A stretch of 64,000 nt of DNA from Chelonoidis abingdonii (Eukaryota; Chordata; Testudines; Testudinidae). The position numbers and the translations under genes are program-made. The notes under the pieces are model-generated. The model saw nothing but the letters and a program-made list of their open reading frames with translations, was not told the origin of the DNA and searched no databases. Below are positions 25,440 to 36,090 of this stretch, in pieces (position 1 is the stretch's first letter; each line of letters begins with the position of its first letter). The stretch covers positions 129,490,865 through 129,554,864 of the forward strand of contig NC_133773.1 of the NCBI RefSeq assembly GCF_003597395.2, read 5' to 3'.

Positions 25440-27840
25440 CAACCCCAGAATGCGTTTCAAAACCTCTCTCTCTCTTCTAGGCCATATGTCCTCATGCACT
25501 TACGTCAGACCTTTTGTAAGATTCCACCTTCATTGCCGATGATTGTAGCTTCAAACTGTGTACTTGCCAAACCAACCATCCACGAGCACCCTAGTGAGTG
25601 TTCCCATCAAAGTAGTGCGATATCTTTGTCATGGTGGAAGAATCCCCAGCAGGCTTGCATCAGCATTCCCTTCATCAACTCCACACCAGAAAGAACCACC
25701 ATTATTAATGCATGCCTGTTGCGTTTTGGAGCTCACCTGGACAACCACAGAGCGTAATGCACCTGGACATCTTGAGAGTACAGGATGCACATCAATGTTC
25801 TAGAACTACAAGCAGTTCGAAGGGCTTGTGAAACCTTTCTCCCTTTCATTCAAGGTCACTAGACCCTAAAACAGTCAGACAACACTGGGACCATTTTGTA
25901 CATCAACAAACAGAGAGGAGCGAGATTTGTCCCCTTGTGTACAGAAAGGTCAATCTGTGGAACTGGTGCACTGACAACCAGATTAAGTTGGCAGCTGTCT
26001 ACCACCCAGAAAAGCAGAATGTGCTAGCAGACTATCTCATCAGGTGTTTTGCAGTTGATTGTGAGTGGGAGCTTTGACTCTGTGGTAAACAATATTTTAG
26101 CTCTATAGGGGACCCCAGCCAGGCACCTGTTCACTTCCCAAACAAAGTGTAACATATTTTGTTCCAGAGGAGCCTGCGGTCACCACTCACAGGTCATCGC
26201 CCTACTCCTTCCATGGTCAGATCCTCTGATCTATTCCTTCCCTCCACTACCATTCCTTCCTCTAGTTTTGCATAAAATTCCTCAGGACAGGGCGTGAGTC
26301 ATTCTCATTGCCCCAGACAGTTTTGGTTCCTGAACCTTCTTCACATGTCATTTTGGGCACTGATCATTATTCCTACATTTCCCAATCGCTTGACTCAGGG
26401 GAATGGCAAGATCATCAGGCATCCCGACACAAAGCTGCTTCATCTCAGAGCCTAGTTTTTGGATTGGCATTGTCCTTAAAGCAATCGTGTTCTGAAGTTG
26501 TACAGAACATCCTTTCTAATAGTAGGAAGGAGTCCACTAGGAAATGTTACCTAGCCAAGTAGAGGAGTTTCTCAGTGTGGGCACATCAGATGGATTTCTC
26601 CAGAAGCCACAGATATATTCCTCTCATTAGAGACTTGAAGACAGCAGATTTCTCTATTGCCAAGTGAACCCATAAGGAACTGACAATCAGTGCATACCAC
26701 CCACCTTCCCAGGGCTGCTTGATCTTTGTACATTTTTTGACTAACATTCAGGAAAGGTCTAATCAGAAACTTTCTACTTAAAAAGAAAAAAGAAAAAAAA
26801 AAAAAAGCGCCTGCTCCTCAGTGGGACTTGAACTTGTTCTCTCCATACTAAGTGCCCTTTTGAACATTTTTAGCTTCTTGCTCCATGTTTCCCCCATCTA
26901 AGAAGGTTGCATTCCTGATAGCCATCATCTCAGCCAGCAGGGTTGGTGAGCTTGAAGTGTTGATGTCAGATCCTCCTTATACTAACTTACAAAACTTTAT
27001 GCTTATGGTACAATGACACCCTAAATTCACCCCCAGAGTCATCTGATATTTACCTGAACTAGGCTATTCATTTAACTGTGTTCTTCCCAAAACCTCTCAT
27101 GCTCAGAAAAAGAGGTTCCATTCTCTAGATGTTTGGTGAACCTTTGTTTTTGTTCTCTACAGGTAAAAGGCTATCAGGAAATCCCCTAGACTATTTGTTG
27201 CAGTAATGGAAAGGGTCACAGGTCAGCCTATATCCTCTCAAGGAATCTCAAAATGGATCTCTGGCTCTGTCTTGCTCTGCTATCAGCTGTCTAACCTTCC
27301 CATATTCATTGGATAAGAGCTCTTTCCACAAGAGCACAAGCAACATCTATGATGTTGCTTCAAGAGGTGCCTCTAATTGATATTTGTAAGGCTGCTATGT
27401 GGCGCTCAAGCCACACATTTGCTAGACATTATGCTGTGGTACCGTACTGCTCTGTCAGTGAATCTTTTGGAACAGCAGCTCTTTGTTCGTCTCCGCCATC
27501 TATGACCTTGCATCCTCCTCCTATTTGACTACTGCTTGTCCAGTCATCCACAATGGAATGTAGATAGGGACCAGCACTTGAAGCAAGAGAGAAAGTTACT
27601 TGCCTGGTAATTACGGGAGGTTATTTGAGATGTGTGGTCCAGATCTGTATTCTATTACCTGCCCTCCTTCTCATTTGCTTCAGATCTTCCCTGACTTGTG
27701 ATGACGGAACTGGAAAGGCGGTCGATCTGTCCTGCCTTCTATCTCCTTATGAAGTGCATGTGTGACCGCAGTGGAATACAGATAGGGACCACAGATCTCG
27801 AAGAACCTCAAGTTACTAATAAGTAACTAACTTTTTGTCT
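25440..27840 (+). mobile_element. Decayed DIRS-type retrotransposon (RNase H and tyrosine recombinase remnants)
   Basis: On the + strand, an RNase H-like end lies at about 25700-26090 (AHLDNHRA, then after a shift LWNWCTDNQIKLAAVYHP, then NVLADYLIR). It is followed by a recombinase N-terminal stretch near 26500-26600 (RKESTRKCYLAK). A recombinase C-terminal stretch at 27314-27450 has the S-T-R box (ALSTRAQA), an ICKAAMWRSSHTF helix and a retained RHY tyrosine. RNase H followed by a tyrosine recombinase is diagnostic of DIRS. The tail to 27840 contains TAGATAGGGACCA-type repeats at 27562 and 27780. Many stops and frameshifts, so it is inactive. Confidence 0.75.
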
Positions 27841-27990
27841 TACAAATCAAAGTAGCAGTTTTATGCCCAAAACAGTCTTATAAGTTTTAAACTTGAGAAA
27901 ATGCATTTCCATCCAAGTTTTTAATTTTAACTTTTGAGCCTGGAGTGAATCTTCAGATGCCATAAATCACTTTCTTGAAATTTTAAATTA

Positions 27991-28150
27991 CAGGTGCTCC
28001 CCAAGTTACGTAAGCAAATCTGAGCTTATGGAAAAAGTTCCGTAAGCTAGAAATTGGTAGGGTTTGCGGGTTTTTTGCATAATGGTTGGATATACGTTTC
28101 CGGCTTACTCAAAATTCGAGTTACGCAAGGTATAAGTCAGGGAGCTTCTG
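27991..28150. mobile_element. Mariner/Tigger-type MITE (160 bp), TA target duplication
   Basis: Left end CAGGTGCTCCCCAAGTTACG, right end inverted CAGAAGCTCCCTGACTTATA. TA lies on both sides (27989-27990 and 28151-28152). Part of an open frame (28054-28422) is derived from it. Confidence 0.75.
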
Positions 28151-28152
28151 TA

Positions 28153-29490
28153 ACAGAAGTGTTAGTAGGTTCCAAACGTTCAACACTGCAGTGGATAACC
28201 TTTCTTTTCTTCTCGTCTTCTGCACTTTATGTGGATGGTTCCACCTTTCTGCTGTATTGTAAGGTCAAGAATGTCTCTTGTATTTGTTTTGCACAGTGCC
28301 AAGCATTATGTGAGTGCATTACTGATGATGATGACATTACGTTTGAGTCAAACATCAAAGGCCTTATTCTCCAGAGTTACGCTGCTGCAACCTCATATGC
28401 TTCAAAAAATGTGCAGGTGTAAGAGTGGAGAATCAGGCCACCTGTGCATACAGTTTTTGCACGATCGTTCTGTGCGATGTGGTTTAGCTGTTAAATTAAT
28501 GTATCTGCTTTTATGTGGTGTGAGCTAAAATTGCTGCTACTGTGTATAAAGTAAAAGCTGCAGTGATGGGATACATGGGATCAACTATTTCTTGAAATCT
28601 CTGAATTTTCCAAGGATTTCAGACATCTTTTGTAAACACTTTGGGGCACAGCCTGCAACCTACTGTGTTTTGTCTGTCATAATAGACACAAACTGGTACA
28701 GAGCCCCCACATGATGGAGGTCTCTGGTGCTACCACAACATAAATTACTAATACTTGCACATATCTGATCTCAATTTTTAAATGGAAACTTTTTTAAAAA
28801 CAAGTTTTGTAGTAACGTGAAATGTATGATAAAGGTGGCTTACGATAATTTATAGACATCTCAGTTGCATTCATTAGTAAACACTCTAATTGTAATTAGA
28901 GGCATAAACTACTTCATGAAAGTGGAACACTTTTCCAACTGAAGCTCAGTTTTTAGAGATGCTGGATTCCTTCTGTGGTGACTCGATGGAAATATTTATT
29001 AAAAGGTACGCTGTAATGGTGGTGGAATTCAGGCTCACTCTGCTTCCCTGTGGATGTTTGTTCTTTAATTGTCAGCCCTTTCCTTAAGAACACCTTTTTC
29101 CGCAGTCCTCGCAAGACGAGATCTGTGCAGTTGAACACAACAAGCCTAGTGGGTGTTGTGTAGACTTTATGACTAAACTTAAATTGTGAGCTTCCTGGAG
29201 TCATGATGATATTCTCTAAGTGCTGTATAAGTAATTTCTAGAATATCATGTTAAAATGGTGCCTTTCATAGAGAGGAGAGGATAGCTTTGGAAAAAGCAG
29301 CATTGCCAATCCCAAGCATTCAAAAATCAAATTAGGCCACAAAATACCATGAGATTAAAAAATAATTAGGGGAGAGCAAGGAGGAGTCTCTCTTAATTTG
29401 CCTCTTAGTTTTTGAGCCTTTAGAATTTGTTTTCAAGCTTCCCTCCATACCAGTGAGAGCTAGAAACCAGCTACATTTTTTTCAAAATGA
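28153..29490. other. Intron-like sequence, nothing assigned
   Basis: No recognisable repeat or exon. The open frame running through 28422 starts in the MITE and shows no coding character. Confidence 0.4.
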
Positions 29491-29491
29491 A

Positions 29492-29600
29492 TGTTGAGAT
29501 TCTCATGTAATCACGAATTTGCATGTCATCTTTGCCCAGGGGCCATGCTAATCTCTCTGTATGGTTCCAATTTTAGTATATGTACTGCGCTCCAGAAGCA
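29492..29600 (-). pseudogene. U6 spliceosomal snRNA pseudogene
   Basis: The - strand reads TACATATACTAAAATTGGAA, then CATACAGAGAGATTAGCATG, then GCCCCTGGGCAAAGATGACA, then TGCAAATTCGTG. This is the U6 body, with the ACAGAGA box intact, one base lost just after it and several substitutions. The 5' stem-loop is altered (CTTCTGGAGCGCAG), and the 3' end departs from U6 after AAATTCGTGA. No TATA box or proximal sequence element is visible upstream on the - strand. A short T-run on the + strand (29475-29482) could be a remnant A-tail, suggesting retroposition. Confidence 0.9.
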
Positions 29601-30785
29601 GGAGGTTTAAGAAAAGCACCACATTTTGCAAAACTTGCAAGATAGTGGTGAGAACTGGCAACACTAAGTACACAAGTGGGATTTGTGAAAAAACTATTTA
29701 GCCTTTCAGGGAGAATTGACTGTAACACATTTCTAGTACACAGTCTGGGGTTTTTAAACACTGCTAAGGACATGGCTAAATTGAATGTGTTGTGTAAATT
29801 CATGTAGCAAAATGCACCAGTGAAATCAGTTTTACTGAAACAAAAAACTTCAGAAGTGTATAGTGACTTACTGTGAAATTTCTGAACAAGAGATTCAGAA
29901 GAGCACACACACATCAGCTTGCTTTCAAATTCCTGTGGGCCTAACTTGCTTATTTGATTTGAAAGCAAGAGTCTAGGGATATTTTCTTATTTCCTTCCCC
30001 CAACATTGTTTCCTACAGTGTTTTAATATTCAGACATTTTATAACCCTATTCCTTCTAAAACTCTTTGAGCTTCTTTTCTTTCTTTACACAAAAGAATAC
30101 TTTTGGCTGATTGAGTTCCATCCATTGCCAACTGTCGGTTCTTTTGTTTTGTTAGTCCAGCATCCTTTATAAAATGAGGTCCATTGAGCGAGTACTCAGA
30201 CTCCCCACTGAGCATGATTGTGCTTGAAAGGTGTGGTACTGTACTGGTGTAACATGTAAAGCTTTAGTTAGTGGGTTTTGAATGCATTTCAGTATCTACC
30301 TTTTTTGCTCTGTGAAAAGTAGTGGGATTGTGCTTGAGATAATAAATCCACCTATTTTTAGTTTGGTGTGGTTGTGACAAGTGGGTGAACAAAGAACTAG
30401 CTGAATGCACTTGCTGTTGTGTTGAAACCAGCCAAAAGTTCCCATTCAAGTGGTTTCAGTGCAGTATAGCTAACCGGCAATTTTCTATTTTTATGTACAC
30501 AACCCTAGAAAGACAGCTGTGCTTAGTTTTGATTACTCTTTAGTAGTAACTTGAATAAAGCTGACTGGAGGACAATTCAGGGGTTCAAGAATCCCTTTCC
30601 AAAAGCATAAATAAGTTTTTCCTTGTTTGAACAGGAGCAGTAACCAGTATCTACCCTAAGACTTAAAGGGCTACCTAGAAAATACTTTTTTCCCCTCTGT
30701 CTGGAGACAGATAGAAGGAAACGTTTTCACCATTTCAAAGTAGTGAACTAGGGTTCAAGTATCCTTAACACCATTTCCTTGCTGT
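29601..30785. other. Intron-like sequence, nothing assigned
   Basis: AT-rich. The open frame at 29573-29968 (- strand) overlaps the U6 pseudogene and is not supported. Confidence 0.4.
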
Positions 30786-30965
30786 ATTGCAACAGTTCTC
30801 AGCCCGAGGCCCCCTGTGGGTGCTGCTAGCAGGTTACAGGAGGGCCGCCAGACAGGGCCAGCATTAGATTTGCTGAGGCCCACGGTAGAAAGCTGAACCC
30901 CGGGCCCTGAGTCCTGCTATGTAGGGCTGAAGCCTAAGCAATGTAGCTTTGCAGGCCCTGTGGCA
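30786..30965. mobile_element. GC-rich hAT-like fragment
   Basis: Starts AACAGTTCTCAGCCCGAGGC and continues with GGGCC-rich text like other hAT-type fragments here. The right end is not defined. Confidence 0.35.
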
Positions 30966-31079
30966 CAGAAATAAGATGCAGAACTTTGCAACCACTTGAG
31001 CAGTTTACCAACAGTTAAGATGGATTCTCAATCTACCGATGAAAAGCGCTAGATAAGAGCTTAGTTGTCGTTGTTGTCA

Positions 31080-31255
31080 TTGGAAACCTTTAAATGAAAA
31101 TTGGATGTTTTTCTGAGAGATGCTGTAGTTCAGCTACAGCTATTGGACTTGAAGTAGGAATTAATTCATGGAATTCCTATTAGCTGTGTTATGCAAGAGG
31201 TCAGACTAAAAGATCACAATGGTCCCTTCTGGCTTTAAAACCTATGAGTCTATAT
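31080..31255 (+). mobile_element. CR1 3'-end fragment, + strand
   Basis: Contains ATGCAAGAGGTCAGACTAAA, then ATCACAATGGTCCCTTCTGG and CCTATGAGTCTAT, the classic CR1 3' UTR and terminal repeat. 5' truncated. Confidence 0.85.
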
Positions 31256-31794
31256 AACAATGTGGAGAGAGAATCTTTTTTATCTGAGAGCACTCCACCC
31301 CCCCCCCCCATTCTGATAACATTGCTGTTCAACCAGTGTAATGCTGTTGACTGCTGCAGACTTACTCCAGCCAGAGAAAAATGAATCAAGCCCGCTGTAC
31401 AAATAATGGTGGCAATCAGAAGGCTACTCTTGAAGAGTTGTTCCACTGTAGCAATACGATTTGGTGCAGGTTACCGTGAGATACAGCATTAGAAGTTCAG
31501 TGATCTCTACTGTGCAGCAAAATCTCATTGAGGTCCTATATAAGAGTATAAAGTCAGTGAAGCATGTTCATCTTAGTAGTAGTATAATCTACTAACTTTC
31601 ATCCAAGTTGTGCTGTAAAATCATTCTAACGCCTCACATTATCTGGATTCTCTCTGTGCCCTCTGCCCCCCAAAATAGAATACTTCAATCCCTGAATGTG
31701 CTGGATCCAAGTTATGCATATCTAGGAAGTGACAGGATTTGTAGCAGTGAACAGGGAGTTGAATGTGAGGGGAGCACCCAAATTCAGTGATTTA
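31256..31794. other. Intron-like sequence with a C12 run
   Basis: Homopolymer C at 31298-31309. Nothing else assigned. Confidence 0.4.
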
Positions 31795-31925
31795 TATGGT
31801 CTTGGGAAAGTCACTTCACCTCTGTGCCTCTTTCCCTACTTATAAAATGAGGAAAGAATATCGTCCTTCCTTCCTCAGTGGTGTTGCGAGGGCTAGTTAG
31901 TAAATGTCTGTAAAGTTCTTTCTAA
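31795..31925 (+). repeat. MIR-like SINE
   Basis: TTGGGAAAGTCACTTCACCT, then CTGTGCCTC and CTTATAAAATGAGGAAAGAA, then GTGGTGTTGCGAGGG and GTCTGTAAAGTTCTTT follow the MIR consensus order. Confidence 0.75.
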
Positions 31926-32739
31926 AAGGCATCCTGTGCCAGACACTGGTAACATAATGACTGTGTATACAGTGAGAAAGGAATTGTATAAAATTCTCAT
32001 CGAGGAATTAGCATATACTGTATAATATTGATAATTGATCAGTGAATTGATTGTATTTTAAAAACCACGTTTTTAATGAAGAATAAAGCTGAACTGTAAA
32101 AACACTGAAACTTAGAGGTCCTTAGTCTTTTTGTGCACGTGGCTCCAATTTACAGTGTGTGCGCGCCTCGTGTGGGAGAGCAGAACCTTTTGACACCAGT
32201 GTCCTCTGGGGCCATGCCTGTGGCCTGTATATCTTGGTACGCATTTCCCCCCTCCCCTGCTCTGCCTGCCTCCCTCCCCCTACATGAGGGCACATGAGGC
32301 AGAGCAGCTTCTACCACCTCTCGCTTCACTCGTATACCCCAGGGCAGCAAGAGAGCTCAGCAGCCTGTGTGCTATCCCCCAAAGTACCCTTCAGAGTCCA
32401 TTTAGAATCATTCCGTTACTTTGCTTAGCTTACTGACAACTTTCTTTGCTGCTCCTGCTTTAAAAATGTTTTCTTTCTTCTACTTGGTGCTGAGGTGCCT
32501 TTCCATCTAAAGGTCAGACTAAACCCCTCTAGGTTCAAGCCAGGCCTTTCACTCTTAACTGAGGGAGGCAATCGGTGTCTACTCTCTGTGGGAGAGAGCA
32601 GTGTGCTGCTGATTTTTTACTTAAACCAAATAATTAACCTCTTATTCTCTTTTCCCCCCAAGCATCACGTAAGCCTGGGATAAATAAAGTTCCTTAGTTT
32701 AGATATTTCCAGAGCCTTTCTTTATTATTTAGGTAGAAT
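31926..32739. other. Intron-like sequence, nothing assigned
   Basis: Includes a GC-richer stretch at 32150-32400. No exon supported. Confidence 0.4.
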
Positions 32740-33190
32740 AAAGCCATTCAGGAAATCAACCTGTTTGTGACATTAGGGAAGGCTGTAAACAATCAGATCA
32801 TCTCTTCCTGGAGATTCAAATGGCTCACTCAGTACATTAGTCTTATACCAACTAGTAGATGTGGTCTTCCCTCAATCATCAGAGCCCACTCAGCTAGAGA
32901 CCAGGCAACGTCTTCAGTATGTCTTAAGAAATATTACTGTATGGGTCATCTGCAGGGCAGCCACTTGGAGCTCAGCTCATGCCTTTACCAAACATCATGT
33001 CCTGGATTTGGTGACTAGATCAGATGCCAAATTGGGAACAGTAGTTCAGAAATCCTTATTTGGCTAGCTGTAGCTAAGATGTCAGACTCTCATATTAAGC
33101 TGGAAATTGCTAGCTAGTCTTTGTAAGTGAGATGACATGGACAAAACATCTGAGAATTGCAGTTACTGCACAGTAAATAACTTCTGTATA
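32740..33190 (+). mobile_element. DIRS-type recombinase C-terminal fragment next to the splice acceptor
   Basis: The frame at 32861-33067 carries ICRAATWSSAHAFTKHHVLD, matching the ICKAAMWRSSHTFARHY stretch of the larger DIRS copy at 27314-27450. Where that copy has the expected catalytic tyrosine (HY), this one has HH. An upstream segment contains RAHSARDQA. The end, CAGTTACTGCACAGTAAATA, resembles the 3' tail of this family and lies about 50 bp before the exon. Confidence 0.7.
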
Positions 33191-33238
33191 ATGTCTTTTT
33201 TTCTATTGCTTTTGGTTAATATATTTTTTTAATTACAG
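33185..33238 (+). promoter_or_regulatory. 3' splice-site region of the last intron
   Basis: The T/C-rich tract from about 33195 (TTTTTTTCTATTGC and TATTTTTTTAATTACAG) ends in AG at 33237-33238. A branch-point-like GGTTAAT lies about 25 nt upstream of the AG. The DIRS-like remnant stops just before this tract. Confidence 0.7.
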
Positions 33239-33568
33239 ACTTTAAAAAATTCGAAAAGTCTTTGCTCCCTTGATTATGAAGAAGATGATGACGATGACGA
33301 CACACAAATGAAGACAATTGTGTCATCCCCATGTGATTCACATGACTTTATGAACATCACCACCCCTGGTTCCAGTCCAGTGAAAGAGCAACTGGATGAA
33401 ATAAGGCATCATGGGCCATGCCAAGTTGCCTTCAGTGTAAGGGATTATAAGAAGGCAGCTGCAGTGTGTGAAAGTGATGAGGACACAAGTGATTGTGACA
33501 GCACTGAAGAGGGTATCTTTCCGCTAGACTGCGGGGACTTGGATCTAGAGCAGATTGAAAACAACTGA
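33239..33568 (+). CDS. Terminal coding exon of an unidentified protein (C-terminal 109 residues)
   Basis: An AG acceptor at 33237-33238 follows a T-rich tract. The reading frame starts on a whole codon at 33239 (phase 0 intron) and runs for 109 codons to TGA at 33566-33568. The peptide begins TLKNSKSLCSLDYEE, continues with a run of six aspartates, then a Ser/Pro-rich stretch (TTPGSSPVKEQ) and a second acidic patch (CESDEDTSDCDSTEE), and ends GDLDLEQIENN. No signal peptide, membrane segment or catalytic motif is visible. The acidic and serine-rich make-up suggests a disordered intracellular tail, perhaps a casein kinase 2 target, but that is inference. An internal ATG at 33308 could mislead gene finders into calling a short separate ORF. 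I could not place the protein in a family. It is real coding sequence to me because composition, splice site and frame agree, and its codon use differs from the AT-rich surroundings. Confidence 0.8.
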   Translation, partial: TLKNSKSLCSLDYEEDDDDDDTQMKTIVSSPCDSHDFMNITTPGSSPVKEQLDEIRHHGPCQVAFSVRDYKKAAAVCESDEDTSDCDSTEEGIFPLDCGDLDLEQIENN

Positions 33569-34830
33569 GGCTCAAAGTTGTGTACTAGAATCAGTTGTTC
33601 TAAATTAAAATGATTAGTGGATTACCTTTGCAATGCATAATCCATGTCCCTGAATCTCTGTATTGCCTATCTTGGGCCTGTGTTAGAAGAAATGTTTCAG
33701 GTGGGGTTAAAAAAGAACCATTGTTACCTGTTCATAGTCCATTGATCAGTATATGAACAACAGCAAAAGACAACTGGAGGTTAAATGTTATTTTGAACAT
33801 TTAAGAAGTAACTTTGATTACAAATTTCCTAACAGGTATTTTGCATTTTTATGGCTTTTACAGTTCTGGAGAAAGCATCTCTATTTTGAAATGAATTTTC
33901 AGAAGGGCATTCTGTAAAACAAAATCTGTCTACAGTGATTCTGGTGCGGGTCTATGTTCCATTTGTTAAAGAGCTTAGTGTGAAAAGTGAGTTGCATAAT
34001 TAAATTGGTAATAAACCATTGGATATCTGGAGATCTGAATGCTTAAGTATCTGGTTGACAGCTGGTCCAAAATACTTAACTGTCTCCTTATACAGTGAGT
34101 GGTTATAAAACTTCATTACATGTACAAATGGTTTTTCATACATTCAAGACTTTTTGATCAAAATATAGTAGTGACCTTAAAGGTTAACACTTTCCATGAT
34201 TTTACTACTTGAATTGTTTTCCAGCCAGAAGCAATGCTAATTTAGGTGGGATGAAACTGCAAGTAGCTGCCCACCTTCTTGGTCATTATTATGTTTTCTG
34301 TGGTTCAAAAGAATGTACAAGAGCACTTGAACTTTTAAACAGGGACTTTGTAATGATCAATTCCCCAGGAGGTGATACCTTCAGCAATACTAGAAGGAAA
34401 CTAGTCCTTGAATTAAATAAAATGACATTTTGCTTTGCATTTGCATGTGTTTATGAATTTTGTTGGTTGATCAATGAAGTCTTTGGCAGATACTGTACCG
34501 TGGCATCTCTCTCTCTCTCTGTTGTTTTTTTTTTTTTAAAAAACACGGGGGACGTAGTTTTAGATTATCCAGAATATTTTTATGGGGTTTCACGGGGTAA
34601 TTAAGTGTATATTCACTACTCTTTAAAATGTAATACTGTATTGTTGCTGACCATTACAACATACCGTTATTAATGTGGTTACAGTGAAGACATTTTCCTC
34701 AAATAAGGAGGATTAGTTTGGGGACACTTAATTTCTACCTTCCCCAACTCCATCTAATTTAATTGTGGAATCATTCAGGTAGTGGATTGTGTAGGCCTGG
34801 TTAAATAAAGCTAAATCCACTGCAGTTTCT
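33569..34830 (+). other. 3' untranslated region of the gene (end not certain)
   Basis: Non-coding, AT-rich, repeat-poor sequence directly follows the stop. AATAAA hexamers occur at 34010-34015, 34417-34422, 34804-34809 and 35546-35551, so cleavage could lie near 34.03, 34.44, 34.83 or 35.57 kb. I set the end after the third signal as a compromise. A (TC)n/T-run tract sits at about 34507-34538. The open frame at 34209-34604 lies inside and has no coding character. Transcript data would decide the end. Confidence 0.5.
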
Positions 34831-35924
34831 TCAGGAGTGCCAGTGCGTTGCAATGGAGATTTCAGTCTCCTCTGCTAGAGCTCATTTTAAGCTGCTGTAG
34901 TGGTATAGGGGAAAATGAGTACATCAGTGAATGTGATGGGGGGGAAAAGAACACTGACACAGAGCCTAATCTTGTGTCGTTGAGTGCCTCAGCACTCCAC
35001 AGGATTGGTTTCCAAATAGCTAACACGCTGAGATGTCATGAGTGTCTATACAGAATGAAAGAAGCATGGGTAATCAGGAAGTGAAAGTCACTTCGTATAC
35101 ACAATGTATGCCAAATGACAACCTTGCTGCTCTAGCAAATGTGGCAGTGTAAAAATAAAATAAAATATAAAACAAAACAAATACAGGTTTAGAAAGGTAT
35201 AATGTATACAGGAAAGACCTGTTTGTACATATCATTGTACAAAGACAATGAAATCTTGTGCCCGTGGCGCATGCTGCACACAATGGAGGGATCCACACAT
35301 ACACACCATTTCAAAGTAAATACACACAACTATCCAAAGTAATTATTGTTTTTGAAGTGCATGGATGCAGTGCCTGAAGTGCATGGATGCAGTGCCTTAA
35401 GTGCATCCAATCTCCCTGGAAATGTAGAGGATATGCCAGTGGAATAGTAAGCCACGGTGAGGGTCCCAGAGGTGCCTTGGTTGAAAATCAGGTACTAGTG
35501 GTTGCAGTACAACCATGTTCTCTATTTTTATTTTTTAAATGGAGCAATAAAGTCAAGTAAATTTGAATGAATGTAATGATGCAGAGTGATAGCCAAGGGC
35601 AGTAGGATGGCTGGAATCACTTAAAATCTAATCTTTCCATTTTTAATACACATTTCTCATTTCCTGAAGTTTTATAGTTTTAAGAAGATTGGTGTGGTGA
35701 CAGCAGGGGCTCTTAACCAATAAGAGGAGAGCACAGAAAAAGTGAAAATAAAAGGAGAAATGTCTTTCGAGGCATCTATACAAAGGGAGTTCAGGGAAGA
35801 GGCTCAGCAAGGAAAAAACTTTTACATTTGTGAATAAATTATAGATGTGTTTTAAAAAAAAACAAACACCTACATTTATTAGAAAAACCAAAGTTTGAAA
35901 GACCTGCTCCAAGCAAAGGACTGT
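34831..35924. other. Probable late 3' UTR or intergenic sequence with a 22-bp tandem duplication
   Basis: GAAGTGCATGGATGCAGTGC plus CT is repeated perfectly at 35354-35375 and 35376-35397, with a partial third copy. A fourth AATAAA lies at 35546-35551. Confidence 0.5.
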
Positions 35925-36090
35925 ACACCAGGAACTCCAGGTTTCTAATCCCAGATCTTTGGTCTAAGCGTCAAGACTCTGTGCCTCATTTTCCCCAAAC
36001 AATTCCCCCCTCACAGGTGTGCTGTGACTAGGGAACATGTAGCGCTGTTAGGTCAGGAAGCACCGTAGAAGTGCTAAACAGTCTTTATTT
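35925..36090 (+). repeat. MIR-like SINE
   Basis: Order of features: AGGTTTCTAATCCCAGATCT, CTCTGTGCCTCATTTTCCCC, ACAGGTGTGCTGTGA and a GAAGCACCGTAGAAGTGCTA tail. Confidence 0.6.

Noticed and set aside
25221..25757. 178-codon open frame on the + strand
   Set aside because: It crosses the antisense of the Gypsy protease remnant and the start of the DIRS remnant, so it is chance readthrough.
28054..28422. 122-codon open frame
   Set aside because: It begins inside a mariner-type MITE and continues into non-repeat sequence without protein character.
29492..29600. Functional U6 gene
   Set aside because: There is a base deletion after the ACAGAGA box, both ends are altered, and no TATA or proximal element is visible.
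34209..34604. 131-codon open frame on the + strand
   Set aside because: It lies in the 3' UTR, contains a simple repeat, and has no splice context or recognisable domain.
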